Assembly (NCBI RefSeq): GCF_023155745.1
Contig: NZ_JAKNUS010000016.1
Location: 1 to 57,499 of the forward strand
Source: Microbacterium kunmingense
Lineage (GTDB): Bacteria; Actinomycetota; Actinomycetes; Actinomycetales; Microbacteriaceae
Length of the DNA stretch: 57,499 nt
Direction: 5' to 3'
The position numbers were made by a program, and so were the translations under genes. Position 1 is the stretch's first letter. Each line of letters opens with the position of its first letter. This document shows positions 35,674 to 44,622 of the stretch, piece after piece. The notes beneath the pieces were generated by a model that did not search any database, was not told the origin of the DNA, and saw only the letters and a list, made by a program, of their open reading frames with translations.

Positions 35674-38020
35674 CTTCGAAGGCCCGCTTCAGCTCGCGGG
35701 ACACTTCGGCGCCAAGCTTGGTGAGGGCAAGTGGCTGACCTCGGAACGCGCGCTCGATCAGCGGGCCACCGGCATCCACCCCGATCCGCCGTATCTGGTT
35801 CGCGAGGATGCTGAGTGTCACTCCGAGCTCGGTCGCGGCGGCGGTCATCGTGGCGTGACGAGTAACGATAAGGAATCGTTCGGCGCGCTGTGTGGCGTCC
35901 TGACCGAGAAGGATCCGGCGCAGTAGCGGCGAGTCGCCGGCGCGTGGGTCGACCCGGATCGCGCTCGCTCTACTCGCGCTGCCGCGGGCTCGGCGCAGGA
36001 TTCCGGCGGCCTCGAGGTGGCGGTTGATCGTGGTCATCGTCACGCCGACTTCGGCGGCGATCTCGGGGATGGTGTGGCGCTCGTCGACGTAGCGCCGCCG
36101 AAGCCAATCCACATCGATGTCAGCCCTCGGTCGACCACGGTGGGCCTCGACGCCGGCGTCCTCGAGTACGCGGCTGACTGTCTGACGTGCGACGCCGTGT
36201 TCAACGGCAATCTCGCGGACAGAGCGTCCCGCGGAGTACGCCGCAACGGCGCGGGTCGACTTCACCGCGGCACGTGCAGGGCGAGCTTGCGGCCATTCGC
36301 CCCCGCCTGACGTGGCGACATCCACGATCACACCGGCGAGCTCGAGGTTCGGCATCCACGACACTGGCTCATCGATGCGCCGCGCCTCCAGGAATGCGGC
36401 CGCCGTGTCGTTGAGCGCACGGGACACGGTCTCCGGGAGTCCTTCGCGAAACGAGCAAACTTCAGCGAACGAGGGGAAGCCCACCTCCCGAGAGAAGGGC
36501 GCCCGCGCCACGCGATTGCCGCTGAGCAGGGCGTAGACGTGCGCGCGAGCAGCCTGCCACCGCCGATCTCCGCCCGGCAGCACGTTGGCCGTCCGGCAGA
36601 TCTCGTGCCACCCGCCGCGGGGCAGGATGCCGGAGTAGTCGACGACCCGCCGGCGTGCGAAGTCGATCGGCGTCGATGTCTCATCGAGGAGCGCAGCGAG
36701 CCGAGCGATCGCGCGGATGGTCTCGGCCTCCGGTGCGTTGCGGCCGAGAGAGCGCATGACGTGACTGACCTGGCGGCTCTGAGCGACCGGGTCGAGGAGC
36801 TTGATGGCCGCGCCGTGAGTGAGGCGCGTGCCGACGAAGACCACTGCAGCTGCCAGCGCTCCGCCGGCGATCTCAGCGTCCAGCCGTCGCGGTGCGAGTC
36901 GGGCAGTCCATTCGGGCCAGAGCACGGCGGGAAGTTTCGCAGCGCGAGCTTCCGGGTTCGTTGCTGACACCTTCATCGCCTGGAGGGTGGCGGTGGGCCG
37001 TCGAGTCCGGCCGAGCGCGCGACTGACATGGTCGCGCAGCGGTGGCGAGTAGTGGTCGAGCGCCGTGTGGACGCTGACGCGTCCGCGCAGCAGGTCGGTG
37101 ATCCGTTCGCCTTCCTGTAGCGCTTCGAACGCGATGGTGTTGCCGAGCGCGACCTCCCTGGCTGTGCTGGGCCGCAGACCGACTCGGCCGTTGCGCCGGT
37201 GCGACGTGATCTGGCCGGCATCGGTCAGGCTTGCCGGCATCCATTCGAATCGCTCGCCATCGACGAGCGCCTGCCGTCCGGTGCGAGACAGCAGCAGCAT
37301 GTCGGAGAGAACCTGGATGGTGCTCGGTCGGGCGTCTGCGTAGATTCCGAACTCGCCGATGCCAGTGGCCACGACCCTCAAGATCCTGCGCTGCGCTTCG
37401 CGCGTCTCGGACTCCGCAGCTGCGAACTCCGAGCTCGAGGTGAGGGCCGCACCACAACGCGCACGGATATCGGGTGCCCCAGTTGCGGGCCGGTTGTGGC
37501 AATGCCCCGGCTCAGGTACGAGCGTGAGCGGGTGCCCGATGAGCCGCGGAGGCTGACCGCACTGCGGGCACACGTCGACGAGGAGCCGCCTGTGGCGCAG
37601 GCACGCGAAGCCGAACGGGAACTGCCACGACAAGCGCCATCGTCCCCCTGAGTCGGCGAGACACTCGGGGCAGTACCGCGCAGCCACGCCGGTGCTCGGG
37701 CAGGACGCGCTGATCCGACCCTGCGGGGTGAGGCGAATGGCGTTCGCTGCGAATGTGGTGCGGGTCATCGCGAGGAACTCGTCGCCCGGCCGGCCGGTCG
37801 TGCGTTCCAGGTTGAGGAGCTGCTGCGGCTCAAGTGCGGTCGACCACGCCCGGGCAGACTGGGGGCCTGCGCGGGGCACTCCGTCCGCGTCGATCAACCC
37901 CAGTGCACGCGCCATCTCTCCGACGGTTGCTCCGTAGCTGTGTGCCATGAACTCGACCCAAGAGTCGAGAGGTTCATCCGGGAGCGGCATCGCGATATGC
38001 GGCAAGCGACGCAGGCTCAT
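35627..38020 (-). CDS. tniQ: TniQ-family target-selection protein with C-terminal HTH array
   Basis: A 797-residue TniQ/TnsD-like protein, which in Tn7-type elements binds the attachment site and recruits the ATPase. The N-terminal TniQ domain has the zinc-binding pattern CPEC ... CLRH ... CPQC (residues about 115-155). The C-terminal 210 residues carry two HTH motifs (SVREIAVEHGVARQTVSRVL, TIPEIAAEVGVTMTTINRHL) and a final LysR-like HTH segment (TMTAAATELGVTLSILANQI). It is far longer than the roughly 400-residue Tn5053-type TniQ, consistent with sequence-specific DNA recognition. The start is 40 bases after the tniB stop. Confidence 0.88.
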   Translation of the reverse strand: MSLRRLPHIAMPLPDEPLDSWVEFMAHSYGATVGEMARALGLIDADGVPRAGPQSARAWSTALEPQQLLNLERTTGRPGDEFLAMTRTTFAANAIRLTPQGRISASCPSTGVAARYCPECLADSGGRWRLSWQFPFGFACLRHRRLLVDVCPQCGQPPRLIGHPLTLVPEPGHCHNRPATGAPDIRARCGAALTSSSEFAAAESETREAQRRILRVVATGIGEFGIYADARPSTIQVLSDMLLLSRTGRQALVDGERFEWMPASLTDAGQITSHRRNGRVGLRPSTAREVALGNTIAFEALQEGERITDLLRGRVSVHTALDHYSPPLRDHVSRALGRTRRPTATLQAMKVSATNPEARAAKLPAVLWPEWTARLAPRRLDAEIAGGALAAAVVFVGTRLTHGAAIKLLDPVAQSRQVSHVMRSLGRNAPEAETIRAIARLAALLDETSTPIDFARRRVVDYSGILPRGGWHEICRTANVLPGGDRRWQAARAHVYALLSGNRVARAPFSREVGFPSFAEVCSFREGLPETVSRALNDTAAAFLEARRIDEPVSWMPNLELAGVIVDVATSGGGEWPQARPARAAVKSTRAVAAYSAGRSVREIAVEHGVARQTVSRVLEDAGVEAHRGRPRADIDVDWLRRRYVDERHTIPEIAAEVGVTMTTINRHLEAAGILRRARGSASRASAIRVDPRAGDSPLLRRILLGQDATQRAERFLIVTRHATMTAAATELGVTLSILANQIRRIGVDAGGPLIERAFRGQPLALTKLGAEVSRELKRAFEVSEAEDPARLAEGPQ

Positions 38021-38060
38021 GCGCTGGCCTCACCGCGACGCCATGAGGCACCCGGCTGCG

Positions 38061-39182
38061 TCATGCGACGGCCTGCGACTTGCTCCGCTTGGCGGCACCG
38101 CGCTTCTTCTCCTCGAGCTCCTTCGCGACGATCTCGCGAGCGTCTTCGGCTGCGACGTCGATCTCGATCTCGTCGAGAACCTCTCTGGTCAGCTCTTCGG
38201 TACCGTCTCGCATCGCATGCACGGCTCCGAGGGTGATCAGCTTGAAGAGCGACCCGATCATGCCGGTCGACCGTTCGTAGAGGTAGTCCGCCTGCTCCCG
38301 AAGCATCCGAGGTCGCGCGTTGGCCAGCACGAGGTGCGTCTCGATCGTGCCGAGGAGCGAGAGCCAGGTCTTCCGGTGCTCTCCGATCGGATGCGCAAAC
38401 GCTGGGAGTTCCAGCCGCGTCCAGCGTCGAGCAATCTGCGACATGGCAAGTTGCTTTGTCGTCTTGCTCTCGCTGAGCAGTCCCGTGGCGGTCATGTTGA
38501 CGCCGGTGAACAGAAAGGTGGCGGGGTACTCGTTGGCGAGCCACTTCAGCTCGTTGGCCAGCGCGACGCCCTCGTCCGTGTGGATCTTCAGGAAGTGGAC
38601 GTCGTCGACGATGATCAGGCGGGTTCCGTGCCGGCGGACCGATTCCGCAGCGAGGGTGGCGAGGTTGCGGTTTCGCAGGTCCCGGGTCCGCGCCGCGTCG
38701 GCGGAGGGATGGTTGTAGAAGTTCAGGATGGCCTCGTTCAGTGCCCGCGTCGTCGTGCGTCCCTTGAACGCCACGTGGCACACGGGGATGTGAAGCGTCT
38801 GCCCGTCATCGAACTCGCTCCCGTGCCTCATGATCTGACGGCGGTGAAACGCCCGCCCGAATGCGTCGACCGCCGTGGTCTTGCCCAGCCCCGGAGGGGA
38901 ATCGATGACCGCGGCACCCTTGACGCGCGACGGGCCCTGCTGGTTTGCGTCGAGGAGGTCCCACAAGCGCACATTGAGCCGCTTGACCTGCGGCGTCGTC
39001 ACGAGGAAGTTCGCGTGGTACCGCTCGCGGTGGTAGTCGTAGGCGACGCGCTCATCCTCTCCGAGTCTCTGGATCTGCTTCGCGGACAGGTGCTCGGGCT
39101 TCTCAAGTGCCGGCCCTTCTGCGAAGTGCCGCCACCCCTCCCACCGCGAGAGGAGTTCGTCACGCTCGAGTGGAAGGATCAC
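38061..39182 (-). CDS. tniB: TniB/TnsC-like AAA+ ATPase
   Basis: A 373-residue transposition regulator that links target choice to the transposase and, in this family, forms ATP-dependent filaments on DNA. Walker A is PPGLGKTTAVDAF and Walker B is RLIIVDDVHFL. A sensor-type segment follows (FLFTGVNMTATGLL). Length and motif order fit TnsC/TniB. Its start overlaps the tniA stop (ATGA). Confidence 0.92.
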   Translation of the reverse strand: MILPLERDELLSRWEGWRHFAEGPALEKPEHLSAKQIQRLGEDERVAYDYHRERYHANFLVTTPQVKRLNVRLWDLLDANQQGPSRVKGAAVIDSPPGLGKTTAVDAFGRAFHRRQIMRHGSEFDDGQTLHIPVCHVAFKGRTTTRALNEAILNFYNHPSADAARTRDLRNRNLATLAAESVRRHGTRLIIVDDVHFLKIHTDEGVALANELKWLANEYPATFLFTGVNMTATGLLSESKTTKQLAMSQIARRWTRLELPAFAHPIGEHRKTWLSLLGTIETHLVLANARPRMLREQADYLYERSTGMIGSLFKLITLGAVHAMRDGTEELTREVLDEIEIDVAAEDAREIVAKELEEKKRGAAKRSKSQAVA

Positions 39183-41296
39183 AGGTCCTCCAGCAGGTCG
39201 AAGTCGTCGAGGTCCTCGTCCATGAGCTCCGTGGCACTGAGTGCCAGCGGGTCATCCTCAGGGTCGCCGCCAGTAGACGCGAGCGGCACCAGCCCGAGCT
39301 CATCGCTCAGATCCGGTCCGGCCACCTGTTCCGCAATCTGCCGAGCGATGTGCGGGAAGAAGGGAGCGTCCGGCCCCTCCGCAGTCTCGGCGAGTTGAGC
39401 GGCAAGCCGCGCACTGATTCGCTTCTCCGCGGGCGTGCTCGCGCGTCCGGCACCCCACCGCTCGAGCAGCTGGCCGAGCGCTTCGGACACATTGACCCCG
39501 TTGCGGCGGTCGAGGGCGATGCCCTTGGCGTACTCGAGGGCGTCGAGGCTGAATGGCACCGGCACTTTCGGCGCGTGCTCCCAGCGCAGCACGTGCCAGG
39601 AGTTGTCGTCGGGGTCGTTGAAGTAGATCTGTGAGAAGTCGTCGGGGTTGACGGAGAATTGCCACTTCCGCTTGTCCTTCGCCATCGCGCGCGACCGGTC
39701 GTAGTACTTGCCCACGATGTCGCCGTTGTAGCGGAGCGTGCTGATCTCGACGCCGTAGTGGTTGAACTTGCGCTTCACAACGGGGAGCATCTCGAGGAGC
39801 AGGTTGGGGTTCGACGGGACGCGAATGCGACCAGCCACCGCGATCCCCTGCTCGAACTTCTGCGCGGGGCTCATCTTGGCTGCAGGCAGTTGCGAGTCGA
39901 CGAGTCCGCCGTGCGGGCGAAGGTGGTAGACCGTGGCGATCCATTCACGGATAATCTGCTCAAGCTGCGGGATCGTGTAGACCGCCTCGCTCTCGGGCGC
40001 CTCGCCGCGGGATGCGATGTCTTTGCCCTTGTAGCCGGGCAGCTCCTGCAGCATCTCGTCGATCGTGCGAAACCAACGCTCGACCCAGGCCTTGTCGGTG
40101 CCGGTGTAGACGTGTGCGGGCTGGATGGAGATCCCGAGCCGCTGGCACACGCTGGCGACATGGATCGACATGAACGGCTTGCCGTGATCGATGATGATCG
40201 TGTCGGGAAGGATGCCGGGTCGACGGAATCGCAGCGCCTTCAGGTTCTCGACGTCGATGACGATGTTCTCCGGCACGCCGTGGAACGGCCAGGTGGCGCG
40301 GTCACCCCATTCGGCTGGCATCTCGCGCGGCGAAAGCGCCTCCATCAGCACGCCCGCAACATCCACCGCCTTCGTGGAGACAGGGGCAAGCCGGAGCCCG
40401 AGGATGGACCTGTCGTAGAGGTCGAGGGCGACGGTCAGCTCGGCGCGCATCCACTTGCCGGTGACGGACGCGACGCCGAAGACGTTGAGCGGTGTGGTGT
40501 CGAGCACGACGTACTCACCGGGTCTCGTCGCGACCAGTCGGCCATAGGGCACGGGCGGCCGCGTGTTGATCGATCGCTGCGCCCGCATGCTGGCGCCGAA
40601 GGTGCCCTTGCCGCGTGTGAGCTCGGCGACCGCATCGCGAGCCGTGGAGTCGGACGGGATCCGCACGTCCTCGTCCGGGTACTCCCGCTTGACCCTGGCC
40701 AAGACGATCGCGAGCGTGGTCGTGACGCTGCGCTTGGCGCCTCGAACGTTCTCCTCGACGACGCGTCGGCATATGTCGACCCAGCGGGGGTCGAGTCCGG
40801 AAAGCGCCGGGGTCCACACGGTCTTGCGGAAGTCGAGCAGCGCGAGATCTTCGCCTTCGTCGAAGCGAGCGTCCCAGCGCTTCAGCGTCTTCGGGCTGAC
40901 TCCAAGCTCTACGGCCTTGGTACGTCGGCGCTCGTGGATAGTGGTGAGCTTCGGGTTGTACTCCGGTCGAGGCTCGTGCGACTGAGCGAGTGTCGGCATC
41001 CCGGACACGAAACCGGTGCGCATCTCTCGTACGTGCTCCGCCTTTCGACGTGCCTCGTCACGCTGCGCATCGGTCGCGTCCGCCCAGACGAGAGCGAGGG
41101 GTGTGAGCGCGGCCTCCTCGGCAGGCAATCCGAACGCATCGATCGCATCGCGAAGCAGTTCGACGAGTCGCACTCGTCGGGTCTTCTTCGCGCCGTCGAC
41201 CAGCACGACGGCGTCACCTGCGAGTTCGATCACGGTGCAGAGACAGCCGTCGAATGAGACAGTGCTGCCGACGCGGATGTCGAAGGTGTGGCTCAT
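39179..41296 (-). CDS. tniA: TniA/TnsB-like DDE transposase
   Basis: The 705-residue RNase H-fold transposase that cuts and joins the element's 3' ends. N-terminal HTH regions (LGVSPKTLKRWDARFDEG) are followed by the catalytic core: the first Asp in YVVLDTTPLNVFG, the second in IIIDHGKPFMS and the Glu in DKAWVERWFRTID. A Mu-type C-terminal domain and an acidic tail (DEDLDDFDLLEDL) that could contact TniB complete it. It recognises the TGTCC sites at both ends, by inference. It is coupled on both sides by ATGA overlaps. Confidence 0.93.
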   Translation of the reverse strand: MSHTFDIRVGSTVSFDGCLCTVIELAGDAVVLVDGAKKTRRVRLVELLRDAIDAFGLPAEEAALTPLALVWADATDAQRDEARRKAEHVREMRTGFVSGMPTLAQSHEPRPEYNPKLTTIHERRRTKAVELGVSPKTLKRWDARFDEGEDLALLDFRKTVWTPALSGLDPRWVDICRRVVEENVRGAKRSVTTTLAIVLARVKREYPDEDVRIPSDSTARDAVAELTRGKGTFGASMRAQRSINTRPPVPYGRLVATRPGEYVVLDTTPLNVFGVASVTGKWMRAELTVALDLYDRSILGLRLAPVSTKAVDVAGVLMEALSPREMPAEWGDRATWPFHGVPENIVIDVENLKALRFRRPGILPDTIIIDHGKPFMSIHVASVCQRLGISIQPAHVYTGTDKAWVERWFRTIDEMLQELPGYKGKDIASRGEAPESEAVYTIPQLEQIIREWIATVYHLRPHGGLVDSQLPAAKMSPAQKFEQGIAVAGRIRVPSNPNLLLEMLPVVKRKFNHYGVEISTLRYNGDIVGKYYDRSRAMAKDKRKWQFSVNPDDFSQIYFNDPDDNSWHVLRWEHAPKVPVPFSLDALEYAKGIALDRRNGVNVSEALGQLLERWGAGRASTPAEKRISARLAAQLAETAEGPDAPFFPHIARQIAEQVAGPDLSDELGLVPLASTGGDPEDDPLALSATELMDEDLDDFDLLEDL

Positions 41297-42048
41297 GGTG
41301 CCTCCAGTGCAGTGTCGTTGGCCAGGGCGGACGTGAGGTCGCAGAGGATCGCGCGGCGCCAGATCAGGTGAAGCACGACCGCTCGCGCATAGGGCATGTC
41401 GCCCAACGCGGCGCCCGCGCTCCGCATGGCCGCGCCCAGGGTGGGCGCCGCGCCGATCGAGGTCTCCGCGGTTTCGACGTCACGCTGTGGGAACTGCCAA
41501 AGCCGTCGGTACCCGGCCAGGAAACGGACGTTGGAGAGGTAAGCCGGGTCCGGTTCGCTGACGATCCGGTATCCCCATCCGCGCGATTGGATGATGTCGC
41601 CTGCCCACTGGAGCGCAGCCGCGATCTCAGGGTCCTTCAGTCGGCGCTTCGGCTTGACCTCGATCACCGTGAAGCGTTGGTCGCCGTGCTCGACCATGTA
41701 GTCGGGCACGTAACTCCGCTCGGCCCCGTCTCGGTCCGCGATCAGCTCAAACGGCTGCGAAGCGATGCGAACCACGCGATCGTCGAAGTCCTCCAGCAGC
41801 AGGGCCGCGAGTTCGAGGCGACTCTCGTACCCGACGAAACCGCCGGTCGTGGCAGACCAGTATCGCCCTGGGTAGTGCCGCTGACCTCGGTGCCAACGAA
41901 ATGTTCGCCGCGGGTCAGCGTCGAAGACGTGACGCGCGTCGAGATCCGCGAGCTCACCTCGCTCGAGTTCACTCCCCCCGAATCGGAGCGTGTACTTCGG
42001 GGCTGGCTTGGACACGCGACCTCCTACGAATTGCGAGTGCAGAGTCAT
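41293..42048 (-). CDS. tnsA: TnsA-like endonuclease subunit of a heteromeric transposase
   Basis: This 251-residue protein has a restriction-endonuclease fold core: Glu in VGYESRLELAAL, Asp in YVPDYMVEHG and Glu-x-Lys in TVIEVKPKRRL. In Tn7, TnsA cuts the 5' strands so that the element leaves by cut-and-paste, which fits the absence of a resolvase here. It is the first gene of the transposition operon. Its promoter region is the 216-base gap shared with the divergent winged-helix gene. Confidence 0.85.
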   Translation of the reverse strand: MTLHSQFVGGRVSKPAPKYTLRFGGSELERGELADLDARHVFDADPRRTFRWHRGQRHYPGRYWSATTGGFVGYESRLELAALLLEDFDDRVVRIASQPFELIADRDGAERSYVPDYMVEHGDQRFTVIEVKPKRRLKDPEIAAALQWAGDIIQSRGWGYRIVSEPDPAYLSNVRFLAGYRRLWQFPQRDVETAETSIGAAPTLGAAMRSAGAALGDMPYARAVVLHLIWRRAILCDLTSALANDTALEAP

Positions 42049-42264
42049 AATTCTTGACTCGTTAACGTACGAAGGCCTCCCGCGTTTCCTCGCTTCGACA
42101 CGCGGTCCGAACGCTTCGTGTTGAGATTTCTCGTACGCCGAATGGTGCGGGTAGTGAATGTGACATTTACGCTGGGTGCGTCAGATACACAACACGCGCC
42201 ACGCCGTCGGACCACGCCCCGCGATGCTCCTGCTGCGCTGAGTGCCTCGTGCGAAAATGAGGCG
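42049..42264. promoter_or_regulatory. Divergent promoter region of the transposition operon
   Basis: A 216-base gap between tnsA (left) and a winged-helix regulator (right), with lower GC than its surroundings. The palindrome CGTACG occurs at 42066 and 42132, and TTGACT lies near 42,057. These could serve a local regulator. No TGTCC transposase site was seen here. Confidence 0.4.
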
Positions 42265-42618
42265 GTGGACACCGTGCCGAGCGAACAGAGCGAGGAGCTT
42301 TCGAAGCTTGCCTTCGGGAGCAACCACATGCTCGCGCTCATGGCCGAGATTGCCCGGTCTTCTGACGGGAAGTTCTCCACGCCCTCGGTCGCGGCCGCGA
42401 CGGGATTGTCGACCAGCACGATCCACGCCCTGCTGAAGCGCCTCAAGCAGTTGGGTCTCGTCCGGCGAACGGATGAGGTCACGCCCGAGCGGGTCAGGAT
42501 CTACCAACGCGCGGTGCACCCGACATGGGATTACGCGCTACGGCTCGAGGCCGAAGCAGATGCTCGCGCAGCGGGGACCTTCACGATCCAGTGGGAGCCG
42601 ACGCCAGCCGGGCGATAG
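42265..42618 (+). CDS. Winged-helix regulator
   Basis: A 117-residue cytosolic protein with a MarR/ArsR-like winged helix (SVAAATGLSTSTIHALLKRLKQLGLVRRTDEVTPERVR). The frame is open upstream to 42118. The GTG at 42265 was chosen because it follows a GAGG-like site and precedes the conserved part. Divergent from tnsA, it is well placed to repress or activate transposition genes, although this is inferred from position. Confidence 0.7.
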   Translation: MDTVPSEQSEELSKLAFGSNHMLALMAEIARSSDGKFSTPSVAAATGLSTSTIHALLKRLKQLGLVRRTDEVTPERVRIYQRAVHPTWDYALRLEAEADARAAGTFTIQWEPTPAGR

Positions 42619-42674
42619 TCCGCACGGCCTACCCATGCCCCGCGGATGCCTAATCGGTGTGGCATCCTTCCTCT

Positions 42675-43070
42675 ATGAGCGTTGGCGAGGACCACTATGA
42701 GTCGTTCGCGACCGCCGTGGAGGATCCTTACTTCGGCGCGCTCCTGGGAACGATCGAAGAACCGGGAGGCGCAGCGACCGCGAACCACGCCGGCCTGCTG
42801 ACCTTGGCCTGGTGGGATGAACATGGCACGGGACCGACTTGCGCAGAGCTGATGAGCGCCGTCTTCGAGATCGACGATTGGGATGCCGCGATCGCTGATC
42901 CGGGACGCGCGCTCCTCGAACGCCACGAACAACTCGACCTCCTGCAGCGCTGGCTGATCAGCTACTGGACCAGGCTCGGAACGATCTCGTTCATCCCCGG
43001 ATACGACGACATCGTCAGGCCCGGACGCATCGACGCGACGGCCGAGGCGGATCAGACCGAAGCCGAGTAG
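42675..43070 (+). CDS. Hypothetical acidic protein
   Basis: A 131-residue, strongly acidic, mostly helical protein (MSVGEDHYESFATAVEDPYFG...). No motif, signal or membrane segment is recognised. It is followed after 28 bases by another small unknown gene, so the two may form a pair. An anti-restriction or antitoxin-like role is conceivable from its composition but not supported otherwise. Confidence 0.5.
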   Translation: MSVGEDHYESFATAVEDPYFGALLGTIEEPGGAATANHAGLLTLAWWDEHGTGPTCAELMSAVFEIDDWDAAIADPGRALLERHEQLDLLQRWLISYWTRLGTISFIPGYDDIVRPGRIDATAEADQTEAE

Positions 43071-43098
43071 ATTGGTCGGTTCGGATCAAGGAGGACAC

Positions 43099-43503
43099 GT
43101 GCGAGAGACCGTGATCGGTGACCGCTGCATCACGGTCACCCATGACCAAACCGAGACCACCGAGTACGGCGTCATCCAGCGATTCCTTGTCGGAGTGTCC
43201 GGCTCGAATGCCGTCACTCATCTGTCGATCCTGCGACCGTCCGCGGTCGTCGACGCGCGCGTGGTGGCGTCTGCTATCGACACCGAACTGCTACTCGAGT
43301 ACGAGGGGAGCGCGGATTCTGGTCTGCTGCGGGATCCGGACATCCGACTCTGGCGCGACCAGCATCGTCGACTTGTCGAAGAGACGCTGGACCGGCTCCG
43401 CGACGAAGCGAGAGACCTCCCCCCTGAGCCGATGAGCGACATGGAACGGCTGCTGCTCCGCGCGTTCGACACGAGCGGCGACGATGAGGTTCGCGGTGCG
43501 TGA
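43099..43503 (+). CDS. Hypothetical protein upstream of the metallophosphatase
   Basis: A 134-residue soluble protein. A GTG start at 43099 follows a strong AAGGAGG, which decides it over the earlier GTG at 43072. The first half is beta-like and the second half helical and charged (LWRDQHRRLVEETLDRLRDEA). It overlaps the start of the metallophosphatase frame by 20 bases, so the two were co-translated. I do not recognise the family. Confidence 0.55.
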   Translation: MRETVIGDRCITVTHDQTETTEYGVIQRFLVGVSGSNAVTHLSILRPSAVVDARVVASAIDTELLLEYEGSADSGLLRDPDIRLWRDQHRRLVEETLDRLRDEARDLPPEPMSDMERLLLRAFDTSGDDEVRGA

Positions 43504-44317
43504 CTATCCGACGTTCGGCTTCGACCAGGTCGACTTCGTCACCTCCGACACCCACTTCAGCCACGCCCGCATCAGTTAGCTCGCCAACCGTCCGTTCAGC
43601 ACGGTCGAGGAGATGGATGCCGAGCTGATCCGCCACTGGAACGAAGCCGTCGACCCCAACGACGTCGTGCTGCATCTCGGCGACCTCGCGCTCGGGCCGA
43701 TCGCCGAGTCACTGCCCCTGACCGCGGGACTGCACGGTCGCCGATTCCTCGTGCCCGGCAACCACGATCGCGTCTCACCCGCAACCCAGTCGAAGCGGGC
43801 GATCGAGAGATACACGCCCATGTACGAGGCGGCGGGGTGGGAGATCCTCCCAGAGGTGATCGAAGGGACGCGCCACGGGTACAGGATCATTGCCTCGCAC
43901 TACCCGTACGGCGGTGACAGCCAGGAACAGGATCGACACACCTCGCATCGCCCGCGCTGGGACGACGGCATCCCGCTGCTCCACGGCCACACGCATGCGC
44001 GCGACCACGGCCCGAACGGTCACCAGTTTCATGTCGGCGTCGACGCCCACGGCTTCGCCCCGATCCCGTTCAGCGTGATCGACGCCTGGATTCAGAGCCT
44101 GCCGGGAATCGAGACCCGGCTCCAGACCGCGATCCGCGAGGCGCGCGACCTCATCGCCGACCTCGACGACACGCCGGGACCAGCCATGGACCAGATGTTC
44201 TACATGCAGGCCTACGACGTGCTCCACATTCAGCTCGAGGAGCTGCTCGACGCGATCGACGGCGAGGGCACGACACGGGCGAATGGCAACGACTCAGAAT
44301 CTGGCCGCTCTGGATAG
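43484..44317 (+). pseudogene. Calcineurin-like metallophosphatase with an in-frame TAG
   Basis: The frame from ATG 43484 encodes a metallophosphoesterase. The first metal motif, TSDTHFSHARI, is followed by TAG at 43577-43579, where the family normally has Glu (RIxELANRPF). The same frame then supplies GDLALG, GNHDR, ASHYPYGG and HGHTHARDH. If translation restarts at 43613 the product lacks the DxH ligands and would be inactive. A GAG to TAG change explains it; a base-call error is the alternative. The intact protein would have about 277 residues. Confidence 0.78.
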
Positions 44318-44365
44318 GATCGGTCATACCCGGAAACATCCGGCTCAATCCGCAGGGGGGCGTGA

Positions 44366-44548
44366 ATGTCCGAGCCGTGGCTCTCTGCCGACGACATCGC
44401 TGAGCACTTGGGCGTGACCAAAGACACGATCTACGCCTGGATCTCCGACAAGGGGATGCCCGCGCACAAGGTCGGCCGACTTTGGAAGTTCCAGACGAGC
44501 GAGGTCGACGCCTGGGTGCGTCGCGGGGATGCCGGCGCCACAGACTAG
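44366..44548 (+). CDS. Excisionase-type HTH protein at the head of the defence operon
   Basis: A 60-residue MerR/excisionase-like DNA-binding protein (LSADDIAEHLGVTKDTIYAWISDKGMPAHKVGRLWKF). Such small proteins commonly precede methylase-based defence operons and are thought to regulate them, since uncontrolled methylase or nuclease expression is harmful. It lies 74 bases before the helicase on the same strand. An excisionase role is unlikely because the element moves by TniA. Confidence 0.8.
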   Translation: MSEPWLSADDIAEHLGVTKDTIYAWISDKGMPAHKVGRLWKFQTSEVDAWVRRGDAGATD

Positions 44549-44622
44549 CCCCTGATCGGCCACGATGTCGGCGGCCCGAAATATCCTGATCAACTTGCCA
44601 ACCGAGGGAGTGAACGAGAGTC

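Noticed and set aside
35627..42048. CRISPR-associated transposon
   Set aside because: No Cas12k, Cascade genes or repeat arrays occur anywhere in the element. The TniQ is long with its own HTH motifs, and TnsA is present as in ordinary Tn7-like elements.
42066..42137. Pair of CGTACG palindromes as transposase-binding sites
   Set aside because: They lack the TGTCC core of the terminal sites and are only six bases long. They are kept as a note in the promoter region.
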